From GCA-003244245 sp963712995 (GTDB taxonomy: Bacteria; Actinomycetota; Actinomycetes; Mycobacteriales; Pseudonocardiaceae): 64,000 bases of DNA. Of the stretch, positions 17,229 to 24,987 are shown one piece after another. The position numbers and the translations under genes were made by a program. The stretch spans positions 25,190 to 89,189 of the forward strand of contig CAVQKH010000037.1 in assembly GCA_963712995.1 (NCBI GenBank), written 5' to 3'. The stretch's first letter is position 1; the number at the start of each line of letters is the position of its first letter. The notes beneath the pieces were generated by a model. That model saw only the letters and a list, made by a program, of their open reading frames with translations. It made no database searches and was not told the DNA's origin.

Positions 17229-18239
17229 GGCTGCCTCACTCGGCGCCGGCTCCCGGGTGGGCGTCGTCGCTACCGCCAGGACGTCGCGCAGTATCCCGGT
17301 CAGGGCCTGGCCGGCCGGCCACACCGCCCGCAGCGTGCGGGTCAGGTCGACCCCGGCGACCGGGAGGGCGATCAGCCGGTCACCTGCGACCTCACCGGCT
17401 ACTGTCAACGAGCTCAGCACCGCCGGACCCACTCCGGCTTCCACCGCCGCCTTGATGGCGGTCGTCGAGGACAGCTCGACCAGCGGGGCCGCGAGGACGC
17501 CGTGCCCGTCCAGCACCGCCTCCAGGGCGTAGCGGGTGCCCGAGCCGCGTTCGCGGGCCACCAGCGGTGTGGCAGCGAGCTCCGCGGCGTCGACAGGCCT
17601 GCGTCGCCGCGCCCACCGGTGCCCGGGCGCCACCACCAGCACCAGCCGGTCGTGACCGACGACCCGGCAGGCCAGCCCGCCCGGCAGCTCCGGCCCCTCG
17701 ACGAAACCGATGTCGGCTCCACCGGAGTGCACCAGGCGCACGACGTCGTCGGAGTTGGCGACCCTCAGCGCGACCACGGTTTTCGGGCGACGTGCCCGCA
17801 GGTCGACCAGCCAGGAGGGCACCAGATACTCGGCGATGGTCAGGCTCGCCGCTATCCGCAGCCGACCCTCGTGCTGGTTGCGCAGCGCGGCGACGCCGGC
17901 CTCCAGCTCAGCCGCAGCGCTGATCACGGGACGGGCCCAGTCCGCAACCATCGCCCCTGCGTGGGTCAGCCTGGACCCAGCGGCCGACCGCTCGATGAGT
18001 GGCAACCCGAGCAGGCTCTCCAGATGCCGGATCCGGGAGCCCGCCGCAGGCTGGGAGATGCCATGCCGGCGGGCCGCCTGCCCCAGACTGCCTAACCGCG
18101 CCACGGACAGCAGCAGGTCCAGAGCACCGATCTCCGGGACCCGCGGCGAGAGTGGCACCGACGTCAGGTCCTCGGCGCCGGTGCCACGGTCCTTGGCTGA
18201 CGGCTCCACCGACGCTCCCCTCTGGCGTGCCCACGTCAT
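17001..18239 (-). CDS. LysR-family transcriptional regulator with a long antisense-derived tail
   Basis: LysR-type regulator. The HTH lies at about residues 37-95 (ALDLLLSVARLGSLGQAARRHGISQPAAGSR in two parts), and the periplasmic-binding-like effector domain ends near LTGILRDVLAVATTP at about residue 335. The normal family length is about 300. Here no stop follows, and the frame runs another 75 codons through the antisense of the DUF202 gene, giving a His/Gln/Arg-rich tail without fold. ATG 18239 is preferred over TTG 18242. It is divergent from the MBL/rhodanese gene, which it may control together with the molybdoenzyme operon. Confidence 0.85.
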   Translation of the reverse strand: MTWARQRGASVEPSAKDRGTGAEDLTSVPLSPRVPEIGALDLLLSVARLGSLGQAARRHGISQPAAGSRIRHLESLLGLPLIERSAAGSRLTHAGAMVADWARPVISAAAELEAGVAALRNQHEGRLRIAASLTIAEYLVPSWLVDLRARRPKTVVALRVANSDDVVRLVHSGGADIGFVEGPELPGGLACRVVGHDRLVLVVAPGHRWARRRRPVDAAELAATPLVARERGSGTRYALEAVLDGHGVLAAPLVELSSTTAIKAAVEAGVGPAVLSSLTVAGEVAGDRLIALPVAGVDLTRTLRAVWPAGQALTGILRDVLAVATTPTREPAPSEAASQRQHECGDHDEHQHGGADQMDLPTGREPGRQRPPAQQPLALQTHEVGTDRDQDSQPGRKQAQRPGVVVEVAHEQ

Positions 18240-18378
18240 CAAGCATGACGGCGGTGAGCCGGCGCGTCGAGAAGAGGTGTGCGGGGCAAACCAGATCCGA
18301 TCGTGGGCCAGCGGCTCCTCATCCGCCCACCGAAGCGCTCCATTCCAGACAGCGGGCTATACGTGGGAGGCTGCGCGC

Positions 18379-19737
18379 ATGCAGATCGTCACGATCGAGA
18401 CCAAGCCGCTGGGCGACCGCAGCTACCTGGTGCACGACGGCAGGGTGGCGCTGGTCATCGACCCGCAGCGCGACATCGACCGGGTCGAGCGGGCGCTAGC
18501 CGAGGCCGGCGTGCGGGTGACCCATGTCGCGGAGACCCACATCCACAACGACTACGTCAGCGGTGGGCTGGAGCTCGCGCGGCGTCATGGCGCGGTCTAC
18601 CTGGTCAACGCGGCCGACGAGGTCAGCTTTGAGCGGCATCCGGTGCACCACGGCGACCAGGTCACGGTGGGCGAGCTGACCGTCCGCGCGGTCGCCACCC
18701 CGGGACATACCGAAAATCACCTCGCCTACCTGGTCTTGCACGGTGGGCAGCGGGCGGTGTTCTCCGGCGGGAACCTCCTGTTCGGTTCGGTCGGCCGCAC
18801 CGACCTCGTCGACCCGTCCCGGACCACCGAGCTGACCCACGCTCAGTACCACTCCGCCCGCTCGCTGGCGGAGGCGGCCGGTGACGAGGCGACCCTGCAT
18901 CCCACCCACGGCTTCGGCAGTTTCTGCTCCTCAGGGCCCGCAACCGGGCAGGACTCCTCGACTATCGGCGAGCAGCGTGAACTCAATCACGTGTTGACCG
19001 ACCCCGACGAGCAGCACTTCGTCGATGGGCTCCTCGCCGGGCTGACCGGCTACCCGGCCTACTACGCGCATATGGGTGCGTTCAACCGCAAGGGCGCCGA
19101 CCCGGTCGAGCTCACCGTGCCCACCCCGGTCGACCCCGCCGAGCTGCGACGCCGAGTCGCCGACGGTGGCTGGGTGGTTGACCTGCGCAACCGTGTCGCG
19201 TTCGCCGAGAGGCACCTCGCCGGAACGGTGAACTTCGAGCACGGGCCGATGTTCACCACCTTCCTCGGCTGGACCCTGCCCTGGGGTGAGCCGATCACCC
19301 TGGTCGGTTCCCAGGATCAGGTGACGGCGGCGGTTCGGGACCTGTCCAGGATCGGCATCGACCATCCGAGTGTGGCGATCGGCGAGGACGTCAGGGCCCT
19401 CGGCGGTGGGCTGCCGGTGGTGTCCTACCCCGTGGTGGGATGGCCGGAGGTGGTCACCGCCCGGCAGGACAATGAGCTGGACGTGCTGCTCGACACCCGC
19501 CGCGACGACGAGTGGGCGGGCGGCCACATCCAGGGCGCCGTGCACATCCCGCTACAGGAGCTGCGCGAGCGCCTCGGCGAGCTACCACCCGGCCGGGTGT
19601 GGGTGCACTGCGGGTCCGGGTACCGGGCCTCCATCGCGGCGAGCATCCTGCACCGCGCGGACCGTGACGTCATGCACATCAACCAGGAATACGCAGCGGC
19701 AGGCGAATCCGGCCTCACCCTTGTCGATGAGCCGTAA
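18379..19737 (+). CDS. Metallo-beta-lactamase / double rhodanese protein, persulfide-dioxygenase-like
   Basis: A 452-residue cytoplasmic sulfur-handling enzyme. The N-terminal MBL domain has HIHNDYVSG (H54, H56, D58) and the distal ligand H110 in TPGHTENH, the layout of ETHE1-type non-haem iron persulfide dioxygenases, which turn glutathione-type persulfides into sulfite. Two rhodanese domains follow: the first (about 255-345) lacks the catalytic Cys, the second (about 360-450) has it in HCGSGYRA. ATG 18379 is preceded by GTGGGAGG. Sulfite produced here could feed the neighbouring molybdoenzyme. Divergent from the LysR gene. Confidence 0.88.
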   Translation: MQIVTIETKPLGDRSYLVHDGRVALVIDPQRDIDRVERALAEAGVRVTHVAETHIHNDYVSGGLELARRHGAVYLVNAADEVSFERHPVHHGDQVTVGELTVRAVATPGHTENHLAYLVLHGGQRAVFSGGNLLFGSVGRTDLVDPSRTTELTHAQYHSARSLAEAAGDEATLHPTHGFGSFCSSGPATGQDSSTIGEQRELNHVLTDPDEQHFVDGLLAGLTGYPAYYAHMGAFNRKGADPVELTVPTPVDPAELRRRVADGGWVVDLRNRVAFAERHLAGTVNFEHGPMFTTFLGWTLPWGEPITLVGSQDQVTAAVRDLSRIGIDHPSVAIGEDVRALGGGLPVVSYPVVGWPEVVTARQDNELDVLLDTRRDDEWAGGHIQGAVHIPLQELRERLGELPPGRVWVHCGSGYRASIAASILHRADRDVMHINQEYAAAGESGLTLVDEP

Positions 19738-19880
19738 ACCGGATGGCCACCCCCGCCACGGTCTCCGAGGGTCCCGAGACGTGCCGCAGGACGTTCGCGG
19801 TTGGCCTGGCCACATCTTGGTCCCGTGGCGCCGCGGCTGGGACATGATGTTTGGGGGATGATGCGGGGGAGGAGGAGGCC

Positions 19881-21140
19881 ATGACCCAGAGCGGCTTTGC
19901 CGCCATCGATCGGGCGGTCGCCGACGTGGCAGCTGGGCGCCCGGTGATCGTGGTGGACGACGAGGACCGGGAGAACGAAGGAGACCTGATCTTCGCCGCG
20001 GCCCGGGCCACGCCGGAGCTGCTGGCCTTCACCGTTCGCTACACCTCGGGATACATCTGCGTGGCGCTGACGGGGGAGGACTGCGATCGGCTGGACCTCC
20101 CACCGATGTACCACACCAACCAGGACAAACGGGGCACCGCTTACACCGTGACGGTTGACGCCCGGGAAGGCGTCACGACCGGCATCTCGGCGGCGGACCG
20201 GGCCCGCACCATCCGGCTGCTGGCCGATCCGGATGCCAAGTCGGTCGATTTCGTCCGCCCCGGGCACGTCGTGCCGCTGCGGGCCAAACAGGGCGGGGTG
20301 CTGCGCCGCCCCGGGCACACCGAAGCCGGGGTGGACCTCGCCCGGATGGCCGGGCTGGCCCCGGCCGGGGCGCTGTGCGAGATCGTCTCGGCCAAGGACG
20401 ACGGCGAGATGGCCCGTCGCGAGGAGCTGGAGGTCTTCGCCGCCGAGCACGACCTGGCGCTGATCACCATCGCGGATCTCATCGCCTACCGGCGGCGGTT
20501 CGAGAAGCAGGTGGAGCGGGTCGCGCAGGCCCGGATCCCCACCGTGCACGGTGAGTTCACCGCGATCGGGTTCGACTCGCTGCTCGATGGCATCGAGCAC
20601 ATCGCGCTCATTGCCGGGGAGATCGGGGACGGGACCGACGTGCTGGTCCGGGTGCACTCGGAATGCCTCACCGGTGACGTGCTCGGCTCGCTGCGCTGCG
20701 ACTGCGGCCCGCAGCTGGATGCGGCGCTGGCCGCGGTCGCCGCCGAGGGCCGCGGCGTGGTGCTCTACATGCGGGGTCACGAGGGCCGCGGCATCGGGCT
20801 GATGCACAAGCTGCAGGCCTACCAACTCCAGGATGCCGGCGCCGACACCGTCGATGCGAACCTCTCCCTGGGGATGCCCGCCGACGCCCGTGACTACGGC
20901 ACCGGGTCGCAGATCCTGGTGGATCTGGGAGTGCACTCGATGCGGTTACTCACCAACAACCCGGCCAAACGAGCCGGCCTGGAGGGCTACGGCCTGACCA
21001 TCACCGGGCGGGTCCCGCTGCCCATCCGGCCGAACCCGGAGAACCTGCGCTACCTGCGCACCAAACGCGACCGGATGGGTCACGATCTCGACGACCTGGA
21101 CCCGGGCGGCGCCATCCCCATCGAGCGAGCCCAGCCGTGA
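19881..21140 (+). CDS. ribBA: Bifunctional 3,4-dihydroxy-2-butanone-4-phosphate synthase / GTP cyclohydrolase II
   Basis: Riboflavin-pathway enzyme of 419 residues producing both precursors. The RibB half (residues 1-205) has DDEDRENEGDL and RPGHTEAGVDL; the RibA half (about 210-405) has the zinc cysteines in SECLTGDVLGSLRCDCG and the MRGHEGRGIGL motif. ATG 19881 is preceded by GGAGGAGG. An upstream in-frame codon at 19851 is disfavoured. ribH overlaps its stop. The 143 bp leader does not show an obvious FMN-riboswitch consensus. Confidence 0.97.
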   Translation: MTQSGFAAIDRAVADVAAGRPVIVVDDEDRENEGDLIFAAARATPELLAFTVRYTSGYICVALTGEDCDRLDLPPMYHTNQDKRGTAYTVTVDAREGVTTGISAADRARTIRLLADPDAKSVDFVRPGHVVPLRAKQGGVLRRPGHTEAGVDLARMAGLAPAGALCEIVSAKDDGEMARREELEVFAAEHDLALITIADLIAYRRRFEKQVERVAQARIPTVHGEFTAIGFDSLLDGIEHIALIAGEIGDGTDVLVRVHSECLTGDVLGSLRCDCGPQLDAALAAVAAEGRGVVLYMRGHEGRGIGLMHKLQAYQLQDAGADTVDANLSLGMPADARDYGTGSQILVDLGVHSMRLLTNNPAKRAGLEGYGLTITGRVPLPIRPNPENLRYLRTKRDRMGHDLDDLDPGGAIPIERAQP

Positions 21141-21628
21141 GCGGGACCGGGCAGCCCGCCCTGGAGGTGCCGCGCTGCGGCGAGCTACGGCTGGGCATCG
21201 CGGCGACCTGCTGGCACGAGCGCATCACCACGGCGCTGCTGGACCGGGCGAGTGCCGCCGCCGCGCAGGCCGGGATCGCCGAGCCCACCGTGGTACGGGT
21301 GCCGGGCGCGGTCGAGCTGCCCGTGGTGTGCCAGGAACTTGCCCGGCGCCACGATGCCGTCGTCGCGCTCGGGGTGGTGATCCGCGGTGGCACGCCGCAT
21401 TTCGAGTATGTCTGCGACGCGGTCACCGCGGGGCTGACCCGGGTCGCGCTGGACGCCGGGACCGCCGTCGGCAACGGGGTGCTCACCTGCGACACCGAGG
21501 AGCAGGCCCTGGACCGCTGCGGCCTGCCCTCCTCCACGGAGGACAAGGGCTTCCAGGCCTGCGTCGCCGCCCTGCAGACCGCCCTGGTCCTGCGCGACCT
21601 ACGCCAAACCTCCCGGAGCGCGTTGTGA
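21137..21628 (+). CDS. ribH: 6,7-dimethyl-8-ribityllumazine synthase
   Basis: Lumazine synthase, 163 residues, condensing the two ribBA-derived precursors. Recognised by VRVPGAVELPVVCQELAR, the substrate loop GVVIRGGTPHFEYVC with the catalytic His, GNGVLTCDTEEQALDRC (phosphate-binding) and the C-terminal helix. GTG 21137 overlaps the ribBA stop (GTGA), so the two are coupled. Length is normal for the icosahedral type. Confidence 0.96.
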   Translation: MSGTGQPALEVPRCGELRLGIAATCWHERITTALLDRASAAAAQAGIAEPTVVRVPGAVELPVVCQELARRHDAVVALGVVIRGGTPHFEYVCDAVTAGLTRVALDAGTAVGNGVLTCDTEEQALDRCGLPSSTEDKGFQACVAALQTALVLRDLRQTSRSAL

Positions 21629-21677
21629 CCCCCCTACCCGGCGTGTCGCGCTCTGGTGCACGCTGCGCCGCTCCTTT

Positions 21678-22166
21678 GTGCACGGGTCGCGCGGCGTGAA
21701 ACCCGCCGGCGTGCTTCTCGAAGTCAGGCCGCGCAAGGCTCGCCGCGTCGCGATCGCAGCCGCCGTGGTGCTGATCGTGGTGTTCGCGGTGGTCGCGGCG
21801 CTGCTGCGGCAAACCCCCACCGGGGTTTACTTCCGGCTCTCCGACCAGGTGGCCATGGTGCTGGTGGGATTGCTGCTCGCCGGTGCGGCGCTGCTGTTCG
21901 CCCGGCCGCGGGTGCGTGCCGGCGCCGGTGGTGTGGAGGTCCGCAACCTGCTCGGGACCCGCATGGTGCCCTGGGAGCTCGTGCTCCGGGTGTCGTTTCC
22001 CGACGGCGCCCCTTGGGCTCGCCTTGAGATCCCCGACGACGAGTACATCGCGGTGATGGCGATCCAGTCCGCTGACGGCCGGCATGCGGTGCAGGCCATC
22101 CGGCGCCTGCGCGAGGTACACGCCGAGCACACTGCGCCACGCGATAGCTCGGACCGGAATCTGTAA
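21678..22166 (+). CDS. PH-domain (bPH6-type) membrane protein
   Basis: A protein of about 162 residues with two TM helices (VAIAAAVVLIVVFAVVAALL and VAMVLVGLLLAGAALLF) followed by a small bacterial pleckstrin-homology-like domain (RVRAGAGGVEVRNLLGTRMVPWELV... SFPDGAPWARLEIPDD). It commonly sits after ribH in actinobacteria. The true start may be GTG 21696 (VKPAGVLLEVRP). Function unknown. Confidence 0.8.
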   Translation: MHGSRGVKPAGVLLEVRPRKARRVAIAAAVVLIVVFAVVAALLRQTPTGVYFRLSDQVAMVLVGLLLAGAALLFARPRVRAGAGGVEVRNLLGTRMVPWELVLRVSFPDGAPWARLEIPDDEYIAVMAIQSADGRHAVQAIRRLREVHAEHTAPRDSSDRNL

Positions 22167-22271
22167 GACCACTCGGACTCCACCGGCACGACCGTCGGAC
22201 TCACCTCCCGGGGAAACGGCTCCGCAATGCCGGGAGTGCTGGTTTCGTGCTGGGATTCTGACTGGCGCCGG

Positions 22272-22907
22272 TCAGCGACGTGCCGGCCGCCCGAACCGTT
22301 CCTCGTGCACGACCTCGGTCAGTGGGGTGCGGTGTCGCCAGCCGTGCCGTTCGAGGTCAGGCGTGGCCTGTAGTGGGGTGACCGGGCCCACGCATAGCCA
22401 GGCCACCGGCCGGATCTGGGTGGGGATGCCGACCAGCTCCCTGAGGAACTCTTCGCGGTAGAAGCTGACCCACCCGACGCCCAGCCCCTCGGCGGTCGCG
22501 GCCAACCACAGGTTCTGGATCGCCAAGCACACCGAGTACAAGCCGGCATCGGCGATGGTGTGGCGTCCGAGCACCGCAGGGGCGCCACGCTGCGGGTCGT
22601 AGGTGACGACGATGCCCAGGCTCGACTCCAGCACTCCCTCGATCTTGATCCGGGAGAAGGTACCGGTCCGCTCCTCGTGGAGTTGGTTTGCGAAGAGCTC
22701 ACGTTCCTGCTGGACGTGATCACGGAACGTGGTGCGGGTGTCCACGTCGCGGACGAGGACGAAGTCCCAGGGCTGGCTGAGCCCGACGCTGGGTGCGGTG
22801 TGCGCGGCGCCGAGGATCCGGTGCAGCACGTCGGTGGGTACCGGCGCGCCGGTGAACTCGCCCCGGACGTCACGCCGACGGTGCACGACGTCGTAGAAAC
22901 CGGTCAT
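22272..22907 (-). CDS. bluB: 5,6-dimethylbenzimidazole synthase
   Basis: Nitroreductase-fold enzyme of 211 residues that fragments FMNH2 to give the lower ligand of cobalamin. Shows FYDVVHRRRDVRGEF, the flavin contacts APSVGLSQPWDF, a LGIVVTYDP strand, the lid region GLYSVCLAIQNLWLAATAEGLGVGWVSF and the end motif PVAWLCVGPV. ATG 22907 with GGGTGG is taken, GTG 22913 is an alternative. It is convergent with the riboflavin genes that make its substrate. Confidence 0.93.
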   Translation of the reverse strand: MTGFYDVVHRRRDVRGEFTGAPVPTDVLHRILGAAHTAPSVGLSQPWDFVLVRDVDTRTTFRDHVQQERELFANQLHEERTGTFSRIKIEGVLESSLGIVVTYDPQRGAPAVLGRHTIADAGLYSVCLAIQNLWLAATAEGLGVGWVSFYREEFLRELVGIPTQIRPVAWLCVGPVTPLQATPDLERHGWRHRTPLTEVVHEERFGRPARR

Positions 22908-23115
22908 ATCCACCCGGTCAGTCTCGCACCAGCAGCGATGGACATTGCTGACTTCCGTAGCGCAGGCAGCAGCTCGTGGCCCGCTTTCCTGCGGCTCAGC
23001 AGCGCTGCCGTTGTTGCCTCACTTCTGCACCAGAACTGCGCCGACATTGCTCTGTCGTCGGTGATCCCGGTGCGCTTGACTTCCCACCCAGGCCCCAGCA
23101 CCGGGCCGTGCGTAC

Positions 23116-23493
23116 TCAGACCCGGGTCACGATGAGGTTTTTGCCGCTGCGGGCAGCGAGCGCCGTGATGTCGTCGGGGTCGGTGGTCAGGATCTCGTCG
23201 CCGTCCACAGCAGCGTCGACGATGGAACCGTCGACGACATCGCGTTGGCCCGCGCTGCCCAGCAGCGTGCCGACGCGCCGAGCCTGGTCGCGGGTCAGCT
23301 CGACCTCGAGTAATCCCTGTAAGAGCAGCGCCAGACGGGCCTGGCCGGCCCCATTGCGCCATACCTGTGCCACCGCGCCGGTCGTCGTTCGCACGTCGAT
23401 GCCGGTTCGGCTCGCACGCTCCAGGAATGCGCGGATGATCCGATCACCGTGCTCGTATGCGATGAGTGCGCCGGTGTCCAGAACCAGGGTCAC
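23116..23493 (-). CDS. PIN-domain VapC-type toxin
   Basis: A 125-residue PIN-domain RNase. The four acidic residues of the active site are recognisable: LVLDTGALIAYE (Asp, then Glu), DVVDGSIVDAAVDGDEILTTDPDD (Asp cluster). GTG 23493 overlaps the antitoxin stop by GTGA. The antitoxin gene upstream has lost its start, so expression of this toxin may be impaired or uncoupled. Confidence 0.85.
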   Translation of the reverse strand: MTLVLDTGALIAYEHGDRIIRAFLERASRTGIDVRTTTGAVAQVWRNGAGQARLALLLQGLLEVELTRDQARRVGTLLGSAGQRDVVDGSIVDAAVDGDEILTTDPDDITALAARSGKNLIVTRV

Positions 23494-23741
23494 GTTGCGC
23501 CTTCGGTCCCGATGACCACGCGGGAGGTCCGTCGAGCGCCGGCGACCAACCTGTCGATCTCGGCGGGATCGAGTTCGCCTTCCTCTGCCGCGAGAACGTC
23601 GAGTGCCTCGCGCAGCCTTCGCTGGCGGACCTGGGCCTGCGCCGCGTCAGCAAGCCACGTCGACACGCTCACGCCCTGCTCGCTTGCGGCGGCCCGTATT
23701 GCGACGGCCAGGTCTGCGTCGAGCGAGTACCGGTTCCTACG
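23490..23741 (-). pseudogene. VapB-type antitoxin, 5'-truncated
   Basis: The frame ending at 23490 encodes RNRYSLDADLAVAIRAAASEQG, a ribbon-helix-helix-like opening, then STWLADAAQAQVRQRRLREALDVLAAEEG and a Glu/Arg-rich toxin-neutralising tail. That is a typical VapB partner of the overlapping PIN toxin. No ATG, GTG or TTG lies within reach upstream of RNRYSLDADL; instead the frame runs into the antisense of a CHAT-domain fragment. The gene therefore lost its first codons in a rearrangement at about 23735-23750. Confidence 0.65.
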
Positions 23742-24573
23742 GTGGCGGGCCGAACCGGACCGTCGGGTGGCCAGCGAGACCGAGTTGGTGGGACGGATCG
23801 GAGCCTGGATCGGGTCTGCGGCGCTGGGCGAGCAGATCGGTCGGGCCATCGTGGCGGCCGCGCCGGTGACGGTGCGAGTGCAGGTGCCTGCCGAGGCGGA
23901 GTTCCTGGCGTTCCGGCCGTGGGAGCTGGCCCATGTCGGCGGGGTGCCGCTGGCCGCCCGCGGCGATGTGGCCCTGGTCTTCGACCTGCCCGGCCTGGCC
24001 GGTGTGGCGAAGGCACCGGTGGGTGATGCGCTGCGGATGCTGGCCGTGTTCAGCCTGCCTACGGCGACGTCGGCGTTGGCGTTGCGCCGGGAGCGGTATG
24101 AGCTGTCCCGGCTGGTTCGCAGAGTCGGCGCGCGGGAACGGCGGCGGGTGGAGCTGAGGGTCGCCCAGTATGGGGTGACCTGCGCAAAGCTGGCGGATCT
24201 GGCGGAGTCCGGGGACGGGTGGGATGTGCTGCATCTGTCCGGGCATGGCGGGGCGGGGGAGTTCCTGCTGGAGCGCGCGGACGGCTCCCCGGATCCGGTG
24301 TCCACCGCGGAGCTGATCAACCTGCTGCGGCCGTTGCGGTCGCGGGTCAAGCTGGCGGTGGTGTCGGCGTGCCAGTCCGCGGCGGCTACCACCGCGGAGA
24401 CTCTCGCCCTCGGCGGCCTGGTTCTCATCGCCTTGCAAACCGAGATCACAATCGACCGCAACACCGCCGGACAATGGCAGTTCCGGCTGCACAAGAAAGC
24501 CATGCGGGACTCCGCACTCGGGCAGCTCCTCGGAAAACTCCTCGCCCTCTACACCAACACGTCACAGAAATGA
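23742..24573 (+). pseudogene. CHAT-domain protein fragment (truncated at both ends)
   Basis: The plus-strand frame from about 23742 reads as the core of an actinobacterial CHAT protein (caspase-like protease, often part of STAND/TPR defence or signalling proteins): LRWRAEPDRRVASETELVG, LRMLAVFSLP, LRRERYELSRLV, the His motif DVLHLSGHGGAGEFLLE and the Cys motif KLAVVSACQSAAATTAETL. Both catalytic residues are present. However no start codon exists outside the antisense of vapBC, and after ETLALGGLV the usual CHAT ending is replaced by an unrelated 45-residue tail (ITIDRNTAGQWQFRLHKKAM). It is best read as a mosaic remnant. Confidence 0.6.
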
Positions 24574-24987
24574 TCAGACTGGCCTCAGCCCTCCTGAAGT
24601 AGCTTCTTGATCGAGCTCTGACCGGGGGCGTCCGTGAGGCGTTCGCATGAGAATCTTGTGGATATCATGGGCCTGCGAAGGGCCGGTGTGGGACGTGAGA
24701 TCACGGTTTGGGTGCCTCAGGTGACATGTCGTGTCACTTTCGGCACCGAAACCGTGATCATGAGCGTAGTGCCGTCCTGACGTGGGCCACCACCGCCCGC
24801 GGGTGGGACGTTGTTCGCCCGCTCCTACCGCATCGCCTGCTGAGGTAGCGCCCGGTTGATGGGGTCATGGGTGTGCGTTCCACACGAGCTGGTGGTGCGC
24901 AGGCGGGGCGACGGGCAGATGGCGGCTCGCCGCCAACGAGCGCCGTATCGATCGACGTTCATGACCTACTTCATATGAGGTCTGGGC
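24574..24987. other. Intergenic stretch with a long inverted repeat
   Basis: No gene is seen. The only structure is the palindrome at 24699-24759, listed separately. The stretch separates the CHAT remnant from the convergent XRE regulator gene. Confidence 0.5.
24699..24759. repeat. 61-bp inverted repeat, possible bidirectional terminator or mobile-element remnant
   Basis: Arms of 18 bp (24699-24716 and 24742-24759, GATCACGGTTT.GGTGCC) match at 17 of 18 positions when reverse-complemented, around a 25-bp centre that contains a second palindrome GTGACA...TGTCAC. It sits between convergent genes. No U-tract follows either arm. Confidence 0.75.

Noticed and set aside
19738..19880. FMN riboswitch before ribBA
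   Set aside because: No block resembling the conserved RFN helices was found in the leader by eye.
23449..23741. Start of the CHAT protein at 23449
   Set aside because: That part of the frame is antisense to vapBC and has no CHAT similarity.
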